DNA from: an uncultured Oscillospiraceae bacterium
Lineage (GTDB): Bacteria > Bacillota > Clostridia > Oscillospirales > Oscillospiraceae
DNA length: 64,000 bases
Reading direction: 5' to 3'
NCBI GenBank assembly: GCA_934645175.1
Contig: CAKUDE010000008.1
Span: 4,820-68,819, forward strand
Below the pieces are notes generated by a model. The model ran no database searches, was not told where the DNA came from, and saw only the letters and a program-made list of their open reading frames with translations. Positions within the stretch are counted from its first letter, which is position 1, and every line of letters begins with the position of its first letter. The translations under genes and the position numbers were made by a program. Positions 36,441-43,081 of the stretch are shown here, one piece after another.

Positions 36441-36830
36441 TTATCCGTTCGAATCGCCATTGCATAGCCACAGGCCTTTTTCATAGGTACAGTACGCGCA
36501 GGAGCGGCAAAACGCCCTGGTGTTACAGGTTTTGCAGTATCCGCTAAAACCGTCAAAATAGTACTGCGACCCATCTTTTTTGCAGCGCCAGCCGTCACAC
36601 CAATGCAGTGCGGAAACAACCAATCTTCCGTCCTTGGTGTGGCAGCCGCCGCCCGACACGTTATCCAGCTCCTCGTCGGAAACCTCGCCCGTCTGCGGAT
36701 GCAGCAGCTCAAAATACGCTTTCGCGCTTTCTTTTGTCATTTCTTCGCCGTTTTCCTTGGCAAGGGTTAAAAGCTCTTCGGGCGATTTCGCTGCTCTTGC
36801 CTTTGCAAGTGCTTCCTGTGTCATTTCCAT
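36441..36830 (-). CDS. Nif11-leader peptide 4, Cys-rich core
   Basis: 129 residues, a recent duplicate of peptide 5: the leaders differ at few positions and the cores share the backbone GGCH..DGRLVVSALH. GG at 60-61. Nine cysteines in the core (C63, one before GW, WRC, CKTC, CRSCAYC and LWLC). Spaced 15 bases from peptide 5. Kinase, protease or enzyme motifs are absent; I regard it as a secreted or modified small product rather than an enzyme (inference). Confidence 0.88.
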   Translation of the reverse strand: MEMTQEALAKARAAKSPEELLTLAKENGEEMTKESAKAYFELLHPQTGEVSDEELDNVSGGGCHTKDGRLVVSALHWCDGWRCKKDGSQYYFDGFSGYCKTCNTRAFCRSCAYCTYEKGLWLCNGDSNG

Positions 36831-36845
36831 CGTTTTTCCCTCCGA

Positions 36846-37241
36846 TTACTTTTTCCTGTTCGTATCGTCATTGCATAGCCACAGGCCTTTTTCATAAGTA
36901 CAGTGTGCACAGGAGCAACAAAACGCGCCGGTGTTACAAGTGTTGCAATACACTCCAAAGCCATCGGAAAAGCACTGCGATCCATCCTTTTTGCACCGCC
37001 AGCCGTGGCACACATGCAGCGCGGAGACAACCAGTCTTCCGTCCCCTGCATGACATCCGCCGCCCGATACGTTATCCAGCTCCTCATCGGAAACCTCGCC
37101 CGTCTGCGGATGCAGCAGCTCAAAATATGCCTTTGCGCTTTCTTCCGTCATTTCCTCGCCGTTTCCCTTGGCCAGCTTCAAAAGCTCTTCGGGCGATTTC
37201 GCTGCTCTTGCCTTTGCAAGCATTTCTTGTGTCATTTCCAT
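36846..37241 (-). CDS. Nif11-leader peptide 5, Cys-rich core
   Basis: 131 residues. Leader with GG at 60-61 and a core with eleven cysteines, including CNTC and the crowded CCSCAHC before YEKGLWLC. Compared with its duplicate, peptide 4, it has gained two cysteines (Y to C and R to C type changes) and its loop between WRCKKDGSQ and the CxxC pair differs, so the core is changing faster than the leader. ATG 37241 has GGAGG in the 50-base gap upstream. Confidence 0.88.
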   Translation of the reverse strand: MEMTQEMLAKARAAKSPEELLKLAKGNGEEMTEESAKAYFELLHPQTGEVSDEELDNVSGGGCHAGDGRLVVSALHVCHGWRCKKDGSQCFSDGFGVYCNTCNTGAFCCSCAHCTYEKGLWLCNDDTNRKK

Positions 37242-37291
37242 TTCAATCGTCCTCCAATGTTTTCAGGTTTCGGTTGCCGATGTCCGATCTG

Positions 37292-37687
37292 TCAGTTCCT
37301 GTTGCTATCTTTGTTGCAAAGCCAAAGGCCTTTTTCGTAAGAGCACCAGTAGCAGTTATTGCAGTTCGAAAGCTTCCCGCATACATTGCATTTATAAAAG
37401 CCGGAACTTGTTTTGGTCGGGCCGGTTCCGCAGCTCTTGCATTCCCAGCCGGTACACGAATGGCCGGCAGTAACGATCAGCCTGCCATCGCCCTTGTGAC
37501 AGCCGCCGCCCGACACGTTACCAAGCTCTTCGTCGGTCACTTCGCCTGCCTTGGGATGCAGCAGCTCGAAATACGCCCTTGCGCTCTCTTCGGTCATTTC
37601 CGCGCCGTTTTCTCTCGCCAGCTCGAGCAATTCCTCTTCCGTTTGCGCCGCCCTTGCCTTCGCAAAAAGCTCCTGATTGTTTTCCAT
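37292..37687 (-). CDS. Nif11-leader peptide 6, Cys-rich core
   Basis: 131 residues. Leader ends TDEELGNVSGG; the core has ten cysteines: CHKGDGRLIV, then C-x2-W-x-C with an extra CKSC, CNVC, CNNCYWC and the end YEKGLWLC. The loop before the second pair is Gly/Thr/Ser-rich (TGPTKTSSG). Same direction and spacing as its neighbours (44-base gap to peptide 7). Confidence 0.88.
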   Translation of the reverse strand: MENNQELFAKARAAQTEEELLELARENGAEMTEESARAYFELLHPKAGEVTDEELGNVSGGGCHKGDGRLIVTAGHSCTGWECKSCGTGPTKTSSGFYKCNVCGKLSNCNNCYWCSYEKGLWLCNKDSNRN

Positions 37688-37731
37688 AATAATCCCCTTA
37701 TTTCATATTTACTTTGCGCGTATTACACGTG

Positions 37732-38124
37732 TCAGGCTTTTAATATGTGTCTCTCGCTCATCTTCTGCTCTCCGTCGGGCGTTTTCAGCAGATAATACCA
37801 TCCGTCGCCTTCGTAGCTCCTCTTCAGAACCTTAGCGTGACAGGTTATTCTGTTTCCGTGCAAGTAGCTGTGAATGTAAAGCACTGTTTCACCCACGGCA
37901 AATTGGGGCTTCGGTTTGTCGGAATCATATCCGCCTCCGCAGCCGCCGGACACATTGCCCAGCTCGTCATCGGAAAGCTCTTCCGAGGCCGGATGGAGCT
38001 TTGAAAAATACGCCTTTGCTTCCTCTTCGGTCAGCGCATAGTCGTTTTCTGCGGCAAGCGTCATCAGCTCCTCCGCCGTTTTTGCTTCCCTGGCCTTTGT
38101 CAGCAGTTCCTTGTTCAATTCCAT
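37732..38124 (-). CDS. Nif11-leader peptide 7, beta-barrel-like core
   Basis: 130 residues. Standard Nif11 leader (ELLTKAREAKTAEELMTLAAE, then SDDELGNVSGG), but the C-terminal part is a different domain: after GGCGGGYDSD comes a 55-residue stretch with short strands (FAVGETVLYIHSYL, ITCHAKVLKR, WYYLLKTPDGE, ERHILKA). This looks like a small SH3/KOW-like barrel and lacks the cysteine pairs. Peptide 12 has the same domain. This shows that one leader type is used with two unrelated C-terminal parts. Confidence 0.85.
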   Translation of the reverse strand: MELNKELLTKAREAKTAEELMTLAAENDYALTEEEAKAYFSKLHPASEELSDDELGNVSGGCGGGYDSDKPKPQFAVGETVLYIHSYLHGNRITCHAKVLKRSYEGDGWYYLLKTPDGEQKMSERHILKA

Positions 38125-38142
38125 TACACTAACCTCCGCTGA

Positions 38143-38535
38143 TTATTTTTTGTTGCACGGATTGTTGCAGAGCCAGAGACCCTTTTCATAGCTGCAGAAC
38201 TTGCAGTTGCTGCACACCACCATGCAGTCGCACGCTATGCAGCGTCGCTGATGGATCGGCGCGGGCATACCGTCCTTCTTGCAGCTCCAACCGTAGCACC
38301 AGTGGCCTACCGTAACGACCAGACGCCCGTCGCCCTTATGGCAGCCGCCGCCTGCGACATTGTCCAGCTCATCGTCGTTCACCTCACCCGTCTGCGGGTG
38401 AAGCCGTTCAAAATACGCCTTTGCGCTCTCTTCGGTCAGCTCCTCGCCGTTTTCCTTTGCGAACGCCATCAGTTCTTCAGGTGTTTTTGCAGACTTTGCC
38501 TTTTCAATCAGTTCGTTTGTCAGTTTGTTTTCCAC
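38143..38535 (-). CDS. Nif11-leader peptide 8, Cys-rich core
   Basis: 130 residues; GTG start at 38535 preceded by GGAAAGGGG. Leader nearly the same as in peptide 1 (ELIEKAKSAKTPEELMAFAKEN), ending DDELDNVAGGG. Core has eleven cysteines: CHKGDGRLVV, C-x2-W-x-C, the cluster CIACDC, CSNCKFC, YEKGLWLC and a last one near the end. 33 bases from the truncated peptide 9. Confidence 0.87.
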   Translation of the reverse strand: MENKLTNELIEKAKSAKTPEELMAFAKENGEELTEESAKAYFERLHPQTGEVNDDELDNVAGGGCHKGDGRLVVTVGHWCYGWSCKKDGMPAPIHQRRCIACDCMVVCSNCKFCSYEKGLWLCNNPCNKK

Positions 38536-38568
38536 AGTGTAAAATCCCCTTTCCTGCAGTCCCGGCAG

Positions 38569-38799
38569 TTACAGCCGCCGCGACCGGTCCAGCTTCCCGT
38601 CGTCGGCCTGGCAGCCGCCGCCTGCCACGTTGTTCAGCTCGTCGTCGGAAAGGCCGCCCATTTTGGGGTTGAGACGCTCAAAATATGTCTTTGCCGCTTC
38701 TTCCGTCAGATCGACGCCGTTCTCCTTTGCGAGAGCCATCAGCTCCTCGGGAGTTTTTGCCGTCTTTGCTTTTTCCAGCAGTTCCTTGTTCAGTTCCAT
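38569..38799 (-). CDS. Nif11-leader peptide 9, truncated core
   Basis: 76 residues. Complete Nif11 leader (MELNKELLEKAKTAKTPEEL, then SDDELNNVAGGG), but only 15 residues follow the GG and the core stops soon after CQADDGKL. One base out of frame, the DNA just past that point can be read as GCNCRDC, similar to the missing CxxC region, so the gene is probably a shortened copy made by an indel. It could still be expressed as a leader-only peptide. ATG 38799, ribosome site AAGGAG. Confidence 0.75.
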   Translation of the reverse strand: MELNKELLEKAKTAKTPEELMALAKENGVDLTEEAAKTYFERLNPKMGGLSDDELNNVAGGGCQADDGKLDRSRRL

Positions 38800-38831
38800 A
38801 ATGATTCTCCTTTTATTTCTCTGATTTATAA

Positions 38832-39248
38832 TCATCTCCGGTTCGCCGGATGGTAGCATTCGCGAGGCTCCATCGCCTTGGCCGCCCGTATGATCGCTTC
38901 CAACACGGTCGCCCAAAGGCCGGCGGTGATCGCATTGGGATCGATGCCCCAATATCTGCATCTGCAGCAGGTGCCCTCCACGCCGAAGGTGGATTGTCCG
39001 GCCTGATAATGCTTGCATCGATAACCGCAGGTCGTCTTGAGACGCCCGTCGCCCGAGTAGCATCTGCCGCCTGCCACGTTGCTCAGCTCGTCATCGGGAA
39101 GCTCGCCCGTCACAGGATGGAGCCGGTCAAAGCACGCCCTCGCATCTTCCCCGGTCAGCTCGACGCCGTTTTCCTTTGCAAGAGCCGTCAACTCCTCGAC
39201 CGTTTTGGTCGCTTTTGCTTTTGCGAGTAATTCGTCGGTTAATTCCAT
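38832..39248 (-). CDS. Nif11-leader peptide 10, divergent Cys core
   Basis: 138 residues. Leader ELLAKAKATKTVEELTALAKE ending DDELSNVAGG. The core begins like the others (RCYSGDGRLKTTC, RCKHY) but then departs: TCCRCRYWG, a hydrophobic segment ITAGLWATVLEAIIRAAKAM and a tail PRECYHPANRR. Seven cysteines, no YEKGLWLC. The segment could be an amphipathic helix. Thus a third core variant. Confidence 0.83.
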   Translation of the reverse strand: MELTDELLAKAKATKTVEELTALAKENGVELTGEDARACFDRLHPVTGELPDDELSNVAGGRCYSGDGRLKTTCGYRCKHYQAGQSTFGVEGTCCRCRYWGIDPNAITAGLWATVLEAIIRAAKAMEPRECYHPANRR

Positions 39249-39275
39249 TCTGACAATCCTCCCAATCCGGTCGTC

Positions 39276-39455
39276 TCAGCGGCGATCGTCTCTTCTGTGG
39301 CTGGGGGTGTATTTGTCCTCTGCACGTTGTCCCCGCTGCGCCTGATCGGTATCGTGCTGTCCGGCGTCTTCCTTTACGCCGCCGGTCACGGCATTCAAGG
39401 CCTCCTCGGGCAACTCGACGCCGTTTTCTTTTTTGGTTTCCTTATTCATTTCCAT
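39276..39455 (-). CDS. Nif11-leader-like remnant (peptide 11)
   Basis: 59 residues, from ATG 39455 with AGGAGG upstream. It keeps the start MEMNKE and the end of a leader (KENGVELPEEALNAVTGG) but lacks the first helix; a deletion appears to join the two. After GG come 36 very polar residues (Asp, Arg, Gln-rich), without cysteine. Probably a decaying array member; possibly a functional minimal precursor. Confidence 0.6.
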   Translation of the reverse strand: MEMNKETKKENGVELPEEALNAVTGGVKEDAGQHDTDQAQRGQRAEDKYTPSHRRDDRR

Positions 39456-39499
39456 TGTAATCCTCCTGCAATATGTCAAATAATTATTTTCGAGCAAGG

Positions 39500-39886
39500 T
39501 TACTCGGGCATGGCGACCAAAGATTTAATGTCACCCTCATGAATCGCGTCTTTATCTGCGTCAATCCAGTAGAACCAGAAGCCTTCTATATACTTTCTTG
39601 CCGTGATCTGGCCCTCGGACATGGTTCCGTACCGGTATGCGAGGACAATGGAGCCGATTTTGTATCGCGGAGCCGGGCGGGGCTCACTGCTGCCGCCGCA
39701 GCCGCTGCCGGTAACATTTTCAAGCTCCTCGTCGGATATCGCGCCGTCCCGCGGTCGAAGCAGGGTAAAGTAGTCGTTCGCTTCCGCTTCGGAGATTTCA
39801 ACGCCGTTTTCCTTTGCAAGTCGAAGCAACGCTTCGGGAGAGTCCGCGGCTTTTGCTTTTTCCAGCATTTCGTCTGTCAGTTTCAT
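39500..39886 (-). CDS. Nif11-leader peptide 12, beta-barrel-like core
   Basis: 128 residues from ATG 39886 (GAGGTGA 7-8 bases upstream; a TTG six bases earlier is less likely). Leader EMLEKAKAADSPEALLRLAKE ending DEELENVTGSG, a variant of the GG motif. The second half (RYKIGSIVLAYRYG, ITARKYIEGFWFYWID, IHEGDIKSLVA) aligns with peptide 7 and looks like a small beta barrel with no cysteine pairs. Confidence 0.84.
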   Translation of the reverse strand: MKLTDEMLEKAKAADSPEALLRLAKENGVEISEAEANDYFTLLRPRDGAISDEELENVTGSGCGGSSEPRPAPRYKIGSIVLAYRYGTMSEGQITARKYIEGFWFYWIDADKDAIHEGDIKSLVAMPE

Positions 39887-39898
39887 TCTCAATTCACC

Positions 39899-40279
39899 TC
39901 AGCTTCCATAGGTACAGAGCCAAAGGCCCTTTTCGTACTTGTTAAAAATGCACTGGCTGCATACGGCAAGCTCGCCGCATTTACTGCACCACTTTCCAAT
40001 GGCACTCTTGCGATATTTTTCACCGCAGGACCAGCAGCGCCACTTCGAGCAGGAATGGAGCGCCGACACCACGGTCTCATCGCCCTTCTTGCACCCGCCG
40101 CCGGAAACATTGTTCAGCTCCTCCTCGCTGAGCTCGCCCGTCTCGGGGTGCAGAAGGTCCAGATACGCATTGGCACTTTCCTCGGTCATTTCTACGCCGT
40201 TTTCCTTCGCAAGCGCCATCAGCTCTTCCGCCGATTTTGCCTCCTTTGCTTTTATAAGCAGCTCCTTGTTCATTTCCAT
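39899..40279 (-). CDS. Nif11-leader peptide 13, Cys-rich core
   Basis: 126 residues. Leader ELLIKAKEAKSAEELMALAKE ending EEELNNVSGGG. Core with nine cysteines: CKKGDETVVS, C-x2-W-x-C, CWSC, CSKC, CSQC and the end YEKGLWLC. Only 12 bases from the start of peptide 12, and its last codons overlap that gene's ribosome site. Confidence 0.87.
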   Translation of the reverse strand: MEMNKELLIKAKEAKSAEELMALAKENGVEMTEESANAYLDLLHPETGELSEEELNNVSGGGCKKGDETVVSALHSCSKWRCWSCGEKYRKSAIGKWCSKCGELAVCSQCIFNKYEKGLWLCTYGS

Positions 40280-40298
40280 CAGGCATTCTCCTTTCGTT

Positions 40299-40697
40299 TT
40301 ACCGTTTTGATTGGTTGCAGAGCCAGGTATTCTTGAGATTCAGGCTGTATTTACAGGTCTTGCAGACTGCAACTCTGTTGCAAATCGGGCAAACCGGGAC
40401 AAAACCGGAGTCCAGGCAAAAGCGTGTGCCGTGATCCTTGCAGACCCACAAATCACAGCTATGCGTCGGATTGACAACAAGCCGGCCGTCGCGCATATGA
40501 CAGCCGCCGCTTACATTGCTCAGTTCATTGTCCGAAAGCTCGCCCATCCTTGGGTGGAGCTGTGCAAAATATATTTGCGCCTGCTCCGGCGTCATTTCGT
40601 AGCCGGCCTGCTGCGCAAGAGCTGCGAGCTCCTCTGCACTCCGGGCACGAAGGGCCTTTTCGATCAGTTCACCGGGGAAATCCATGGGTTCTCTCAT
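40299..40697 (-). CDS. Nif11-leader peptide 14, Cys-rich core (first in array)
   Basis: 132 residues; promoter-proximal gene of the array. The leader is more divergent (ELIEKALRARSAEELAALAQQ) but ends SDNELSNVSGG. Core with nine cysteines: CHMRDGRLVV, C-x2-W-x-C, one alone, CPIC, CKTC and WLC; the usual YEKGLWLC is replaced by LKNTWLC. Start ATG 40697; ATG 40685 is an alternative. Confidence 0.86.
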   Translation of the reverse strand: MREPMDFPGELIEKALRARSAEELAALAQQAGYEMTPEQAQIYFAQLHPRMGELSDNELSNVSGGCHMRDGRLVVNPTHSCDLWVCKDHGTRFCLDSGFVPVCPICNRVAVCKTCKYSLNLKNTWLCNQSKR

Positions 40698-40748
40698 CTC
40701 TCCTTCTTCACGCAGCGGCAGGGATCAATCCGCTGTTTTGTGTAACAA

Positions 40749-40770
40749 TTGGTATGTATACCAAGTATAC
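40749..40770. promoter_or_regulatory. Operator candidate of the Nif11 array
   Basis: Inverted repeat TTGGTAT-GT-ATACCAA (40749-40764) at the expected start of transcription, overlapping two GTATAC hexamers nine bases apart (40756 and 40765). The form recalls GntR-family operators. No such regulator gene is in the window. Confidence 0.6.
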
Positions 40771-40792
40771 ACCACATCTTCGGAAATTGCAA
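40764..40792 (-). promoter_or_regulatory. Promoter of the Nif11 array
   Basis: Minus-strand TTGCAA (40787-40792), 17 bases, TATACT (40764-40769), about 60 bases upstream of peptide 14. No other good promoter is seen within the array. Confidence 0.78.
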
Positions 40793-40882
40793 GCCCTTTT
40801 TTGCAAAAAAATTGAAATATTCTTCGAACCGATACCTGCGGCACGGAAGCGCGAAAAAAATAAAAATTTTCCGATTTTTCTC

Positions 40883-40911
40883 TTGCTTTTTCGAAAGAAC
40901 TTTGCTATTAT
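40883..40911 (+). promoter_or_regulatory. Promoter of rpmB
   Basis: TTGCTT (40883-40888), 17 bases, TATTAT (40906-40911), divergent to the array promoter. Confidence 0.75.
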
Positions 40912-40974
40912 ATAGGTCGTCTGCGTGGAACTGCCACGCATCGGTGATTTTTGTAACGATTGGAGGTGCAGTAA

Positions 40975-41163
40975 TTGGCAAAGTGCGATTTTTGCGGTAA
41001 GGGTGTCACGTTCGGCATTAAGGTCTCCCACTCCCACCGTCGCTCCAACAGAGCTTGGAAGCCCAACGTAAAGCGTGTTAAGGCGATCGTTGACGGCTCC
41101 CCCCGCCATGTGTACGTCTGTACCAGATGCCTCCGTTCCAACAAGGTTGAGCGCGCAATCTGA
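40975..41163 (+). CDS. rpmB: 50S ribosomal protein L28
   Basis: 62-residue L28 of the large ribosomal subunit. It is the zinc-binding form: CDFC near the start (C4, C7) and CTRC (near residues 50-53). TTG start at 40975 with GGAGGT seven bases upstream; there is no in-frame ATG at the right place. Single-gene unit with promoter and terminator, divergent from the Nif11 array. Confidence 0.96.
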   Translation: MAKCDFCGKGVTFGIKVSHSHRRSNRAWKPNVKRVKAIVDGSPRHVYVCTRCLRSNKVERAI

Positions 41164-41184
41164 TTCGCGTCATACGGAAAAAAC

Positions 41185-41215
41185 AAACAGGACGGTCTCC
41201 CGTCCTGTTTTTCTT
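41185..41215 (+). terminator. Terminator of rpmB
   Basis: 11-bp stem AAACAGGACGG with complement, TCTC loop, followed by T-rich TTCTTTTT. Confidence 0.93.
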
Positions 41216-41241
41216 TTTGCCCGCGCAGGCGGGCAGGCTTG

Positions 41242-41964
41242 TCAATTCTTCTTTTTTCGCGGCGCCTTCTCGAGCAGCGCAGCCAGATACTGCTCCAGCT
41301 CGGTTTTCAGCGAGCCGGGCGTATGAAGCGGCAGCAGGAAGTGATGCTTCAGGCGGTTTTCCTGCGCACGCCGCTGCACGGACAGCTTGAACTGTTCATA
41401 ACGGATCTGCAATTTGTGCTCCCCGGCGAATTCGCGGATCTTTGCGGCCACGCGGAACGAATCAAACACATCCACAAGAAACAGGCCGATGAAGATTCCG
41501 GTGAAGAAATGCAGCAGCGGGTGCTCACTCAGCCACGCGACGAGCGCCGTGAGCTTCGGGTGCAGCAAAAGCGCATAAGCCGCGCCCGCCAATGCCCAGA
41601 TCAGGCTGAACAGCGGGCAAATGATCCCGTCGATGTTCCCGGGGCGGGTACTGTAATCCCAGAGACGGACATGGAAATATCGCGTAAATATCACGCCCGT
41701 GACATACTCGATTGCGGTCATTGCCACCGCGATCAGTCCGATGCGCACCAGAAGCTGCGCGGTCTGCGAATGCAGGGGCAGCCCGATGCTGCACAAGCCG
41801 TAAAGCGCGAGCACGCCGAAGCCGTAAAGGGGCAGGCACGGACCGTTCAGAAAGCCGGGGTTGACCCACTTGCCGTGCACGGCACGGCGAAAGAAAAACT
41901 CCGTCACCCAGCCCAATCCGCCGCCGAGCAGGAACAACGCGGACAGCGCCGTGACAAGACTCAT
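41242..41964 (-). CDS. Membrane protein, putative ABC-transporter type IV family
   Basis: 240-residue membrane protein of the family named putative ABC-transporter type IV (CmpB-like). About five or six membrane helices in the first 180 residues, with typical GFLNGPCLPLYGFG and the YSTRPGNIDGII segment, then a basic cytosolic tail ending KAPRKKKN. Despite the family name, no ATPase partner is near, so transport is unproven. Four-base overlap with the upstream DUF308 gene, so coupled translation. Confidence 0.85.
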   Translation of the reverse strand: MSLVTALSALFLLGGGLGWVTEFFFRRAVHGKWVNPGFLNGPCLPLYGFGVLALYGLCSIGLPLHSQTAQLLVRIGLIAVAMTAIEYVTGVIFTRYFHVRLWDYSTRPGNIDGIICPLFSLIWALAGAAYALLLHPKLTALVAWLSEHPLLHFFTGIFIGLFLVDVFDSFRVAAKIREFAGEHKLQIRYEQFKLSVQRRAQENRLKHHFLLPLHTPGSLKTELEQYLAALLEKAPRKKKN

Positions 41965-42563
41965 TCGTCTACGTCCTCATACCATTCGGCGTCGATCACC
42001 TTGCGGGGCATCTGCTTCATCAGGCGGGAGATCGTCCAAAGCGCGCTCAGATTCATAATCCCCTCGCACAGCAGGGTCACGCCGAGATAGATCATCAGGA
42101 AGCTGCTGCCGAGATACGGATGCAGGAGCAGCAGCACGCCGCAAACCGCCGACGCGAGCGACATCAGCAGCAGCACCCACCACTGGCGCAGACCGTAACG
42201 GTGCGCGTCAAGGCTGATCTGGAGCTTGAAGATACCGTCAACAATAATATAAGCGCCCAGTACAATGGTCAGGAAGGTCATAACGCTCGACGGAAACATC
42301 AGGACGAGCACACCCAGCAGAACCAGCAGAATGCCCATCGACAGATCATAGCGGAACAGCAGTCCCCAGCCGCCGCGGGTAAAATACGCCGTCAGGCGGG
42401 CACAGCCGTAGGCAATGAGCAGAACGCCGAACACGATACCCAGCACACGCGCGGAAATTTCCGGAAGCGCCAGCAGCACGATGCCCAGAGCACACAGAGC
42501 AAAGGAAATAAACAGATACGACAGTTTCGCCGCGCGAAGCGGGGAATTGGAACGTTTGGCCAT
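41961..42563 (-). CDS. HdeD/DUF308 family membrane protein
   Basis: 200 residues with six hydrophobic segments in three repeated helix pairs (FALCALGIVLLALPE, GILLVLLGVLVLMFP and VCGVLLLLHPYLG), the pattern of DUF308. The C-terminus is acidic (EWYEDVDE). ATG 42563 has GGAG 8 bases upstream; the in-frame GTG before it is less likely. Unknown role; acid-stress links of HdeD in enterics should not be carried over. Confidence 0.88.
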   Translation of the reverse strand: MAKRSNSPLRAAKLSYLFISFALCALGIVLLALPEISARVLGIVFGVLLIAYGCARLTAYFTRGGWGLLFRYDLSMGILLVLLGVLVLMFPSSVMTFLTIVLGAYIIVDGIFKLQISLDAHRYGLRQWWVLLLMSLASAVCGVLLLLHPYLGSSFLMIYLGVTLLCEGIMNLSALWTISRLMKQMPRKVIDAEWYEDVDE

Positions 42564-42592
42564 GGATAACACTCCTTTTGTTCTTTTTTATC

Positions 42593-42621
42593 AGTATAGC
42601 GCCGCTTTTTCGGCAAGACAA
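42593..42621 (-). promoter_or_regulatory. Promoter of the DUF308 operon
   Basis: Minus-strand TTGTCT (42616-42621), 17 bases, TATACT (42593-42598). Confidence 0.65.
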
Positions 42622-42632
42622 TAGACAAAACG

Positions 42633-42662
42633 CCCCGTTTGTAAAATTTTTTACAAACGGGG
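42633..42662 (-). terminator. Terminator of der-plsY-gpsA-gtrA
   Basis: 14-bp stem CCCCGTTTGTAAAA and complement, with T-rich loop and short T-run beyond on the minus strand. Confidence 0.8.
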
Positions 42663-42667
42663 ACATT

Positions 42668-43081
42668 TTATTCGCGGCTGTCAATGCTGCCGCGAAATAC
42701 CACGAAACGATCGTAAAGGAACTCCAGAACAAAATTCAGGACCATATTGATCGCCGTGGCAAGGTATGCGTTCCAGTGCAGGCCGTTTGTCAGAAACGCC
42801 TCCAGCCAGGTGGACGCCGGAGTGAAAACCGCATAGAAGGCCGCAACCTTCAGCATGGCTACGGGAATGTTGTTTGCCGACCGGAAGGTGAAGCGGCGGT
42901 TGAGCGTGAAATTCCACACCACCGACAGAACCAACGCGATCAGATAGCTCAGCCATTCATAAAGGTGCAGCAGCTCAAACAGCAGCGTAAACGTACCGAG
43001 CTGAATGACACCCGCAGAAACGGAAAACAGCAGAAATTTAACGGAGCGCAGCAGCTCCTTCTTGCGGTTTGTCTGATTCAT
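42668..43081 (-). CDS. GtrA-like membrane protein
   Basis: 137-residue protein with four membrane helices of the GtrA/DPMS family, thought to move lipid-linked sugars across the membrane. Family-like features: FLLFSVSAGVIQLGTFTLLF in helix 1, the conserved basic NFTLNRRFTF after helix 2, and a last helix ending DRFVVFRG. ATG 43081 overlaps the gpsA stop (ATGA) and has GGAG upstream; the GTG three codons earlier is an alternative. Last gene of the der-plsY-gpsA unit. Confidence 0.9.
   Translation of the reverse strand: MNQTNRKKELLRSVKFLLFSVSAGVIQLGTFTLLFELLHLYEWLSYLIALVLSVVWNFTLNRRFTFRSANNIPVAMLKVAAFYAVFTPASTWLEAFLTNGLHWNAYLATAINMVLNFVLEFLYDRFVVFRGSIDSRE

Noticed and set aside
36608-37795. 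395-codon plus-strand frame across the Nif11 array
   Set aside because: Shadow of peptides 4-7; the minus-strand frames keep a shared leader and cysteine pattern.
38510-38600. Out-of-frame GCNCRDC and following LW codons as a programmed frameshift of peptide 9
   Set aside because: No slippery sequence, and the later part coincides with the ribosome site and start of peptide 8; only an old indel is considered.
35135-40697. Regularly spaced similar DNA blocks as a CRISPR array or satellite
   Set aside because: The repeat unit is about 400 bases and codes for whole proteins with ribosome sites; there are no short identical repeats with unique spacers.
40708-41109. Minus-strand frame opposite rpmB
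   Set aside because: Antisense to L28 and across the two divergent promoters; no ribosome site.
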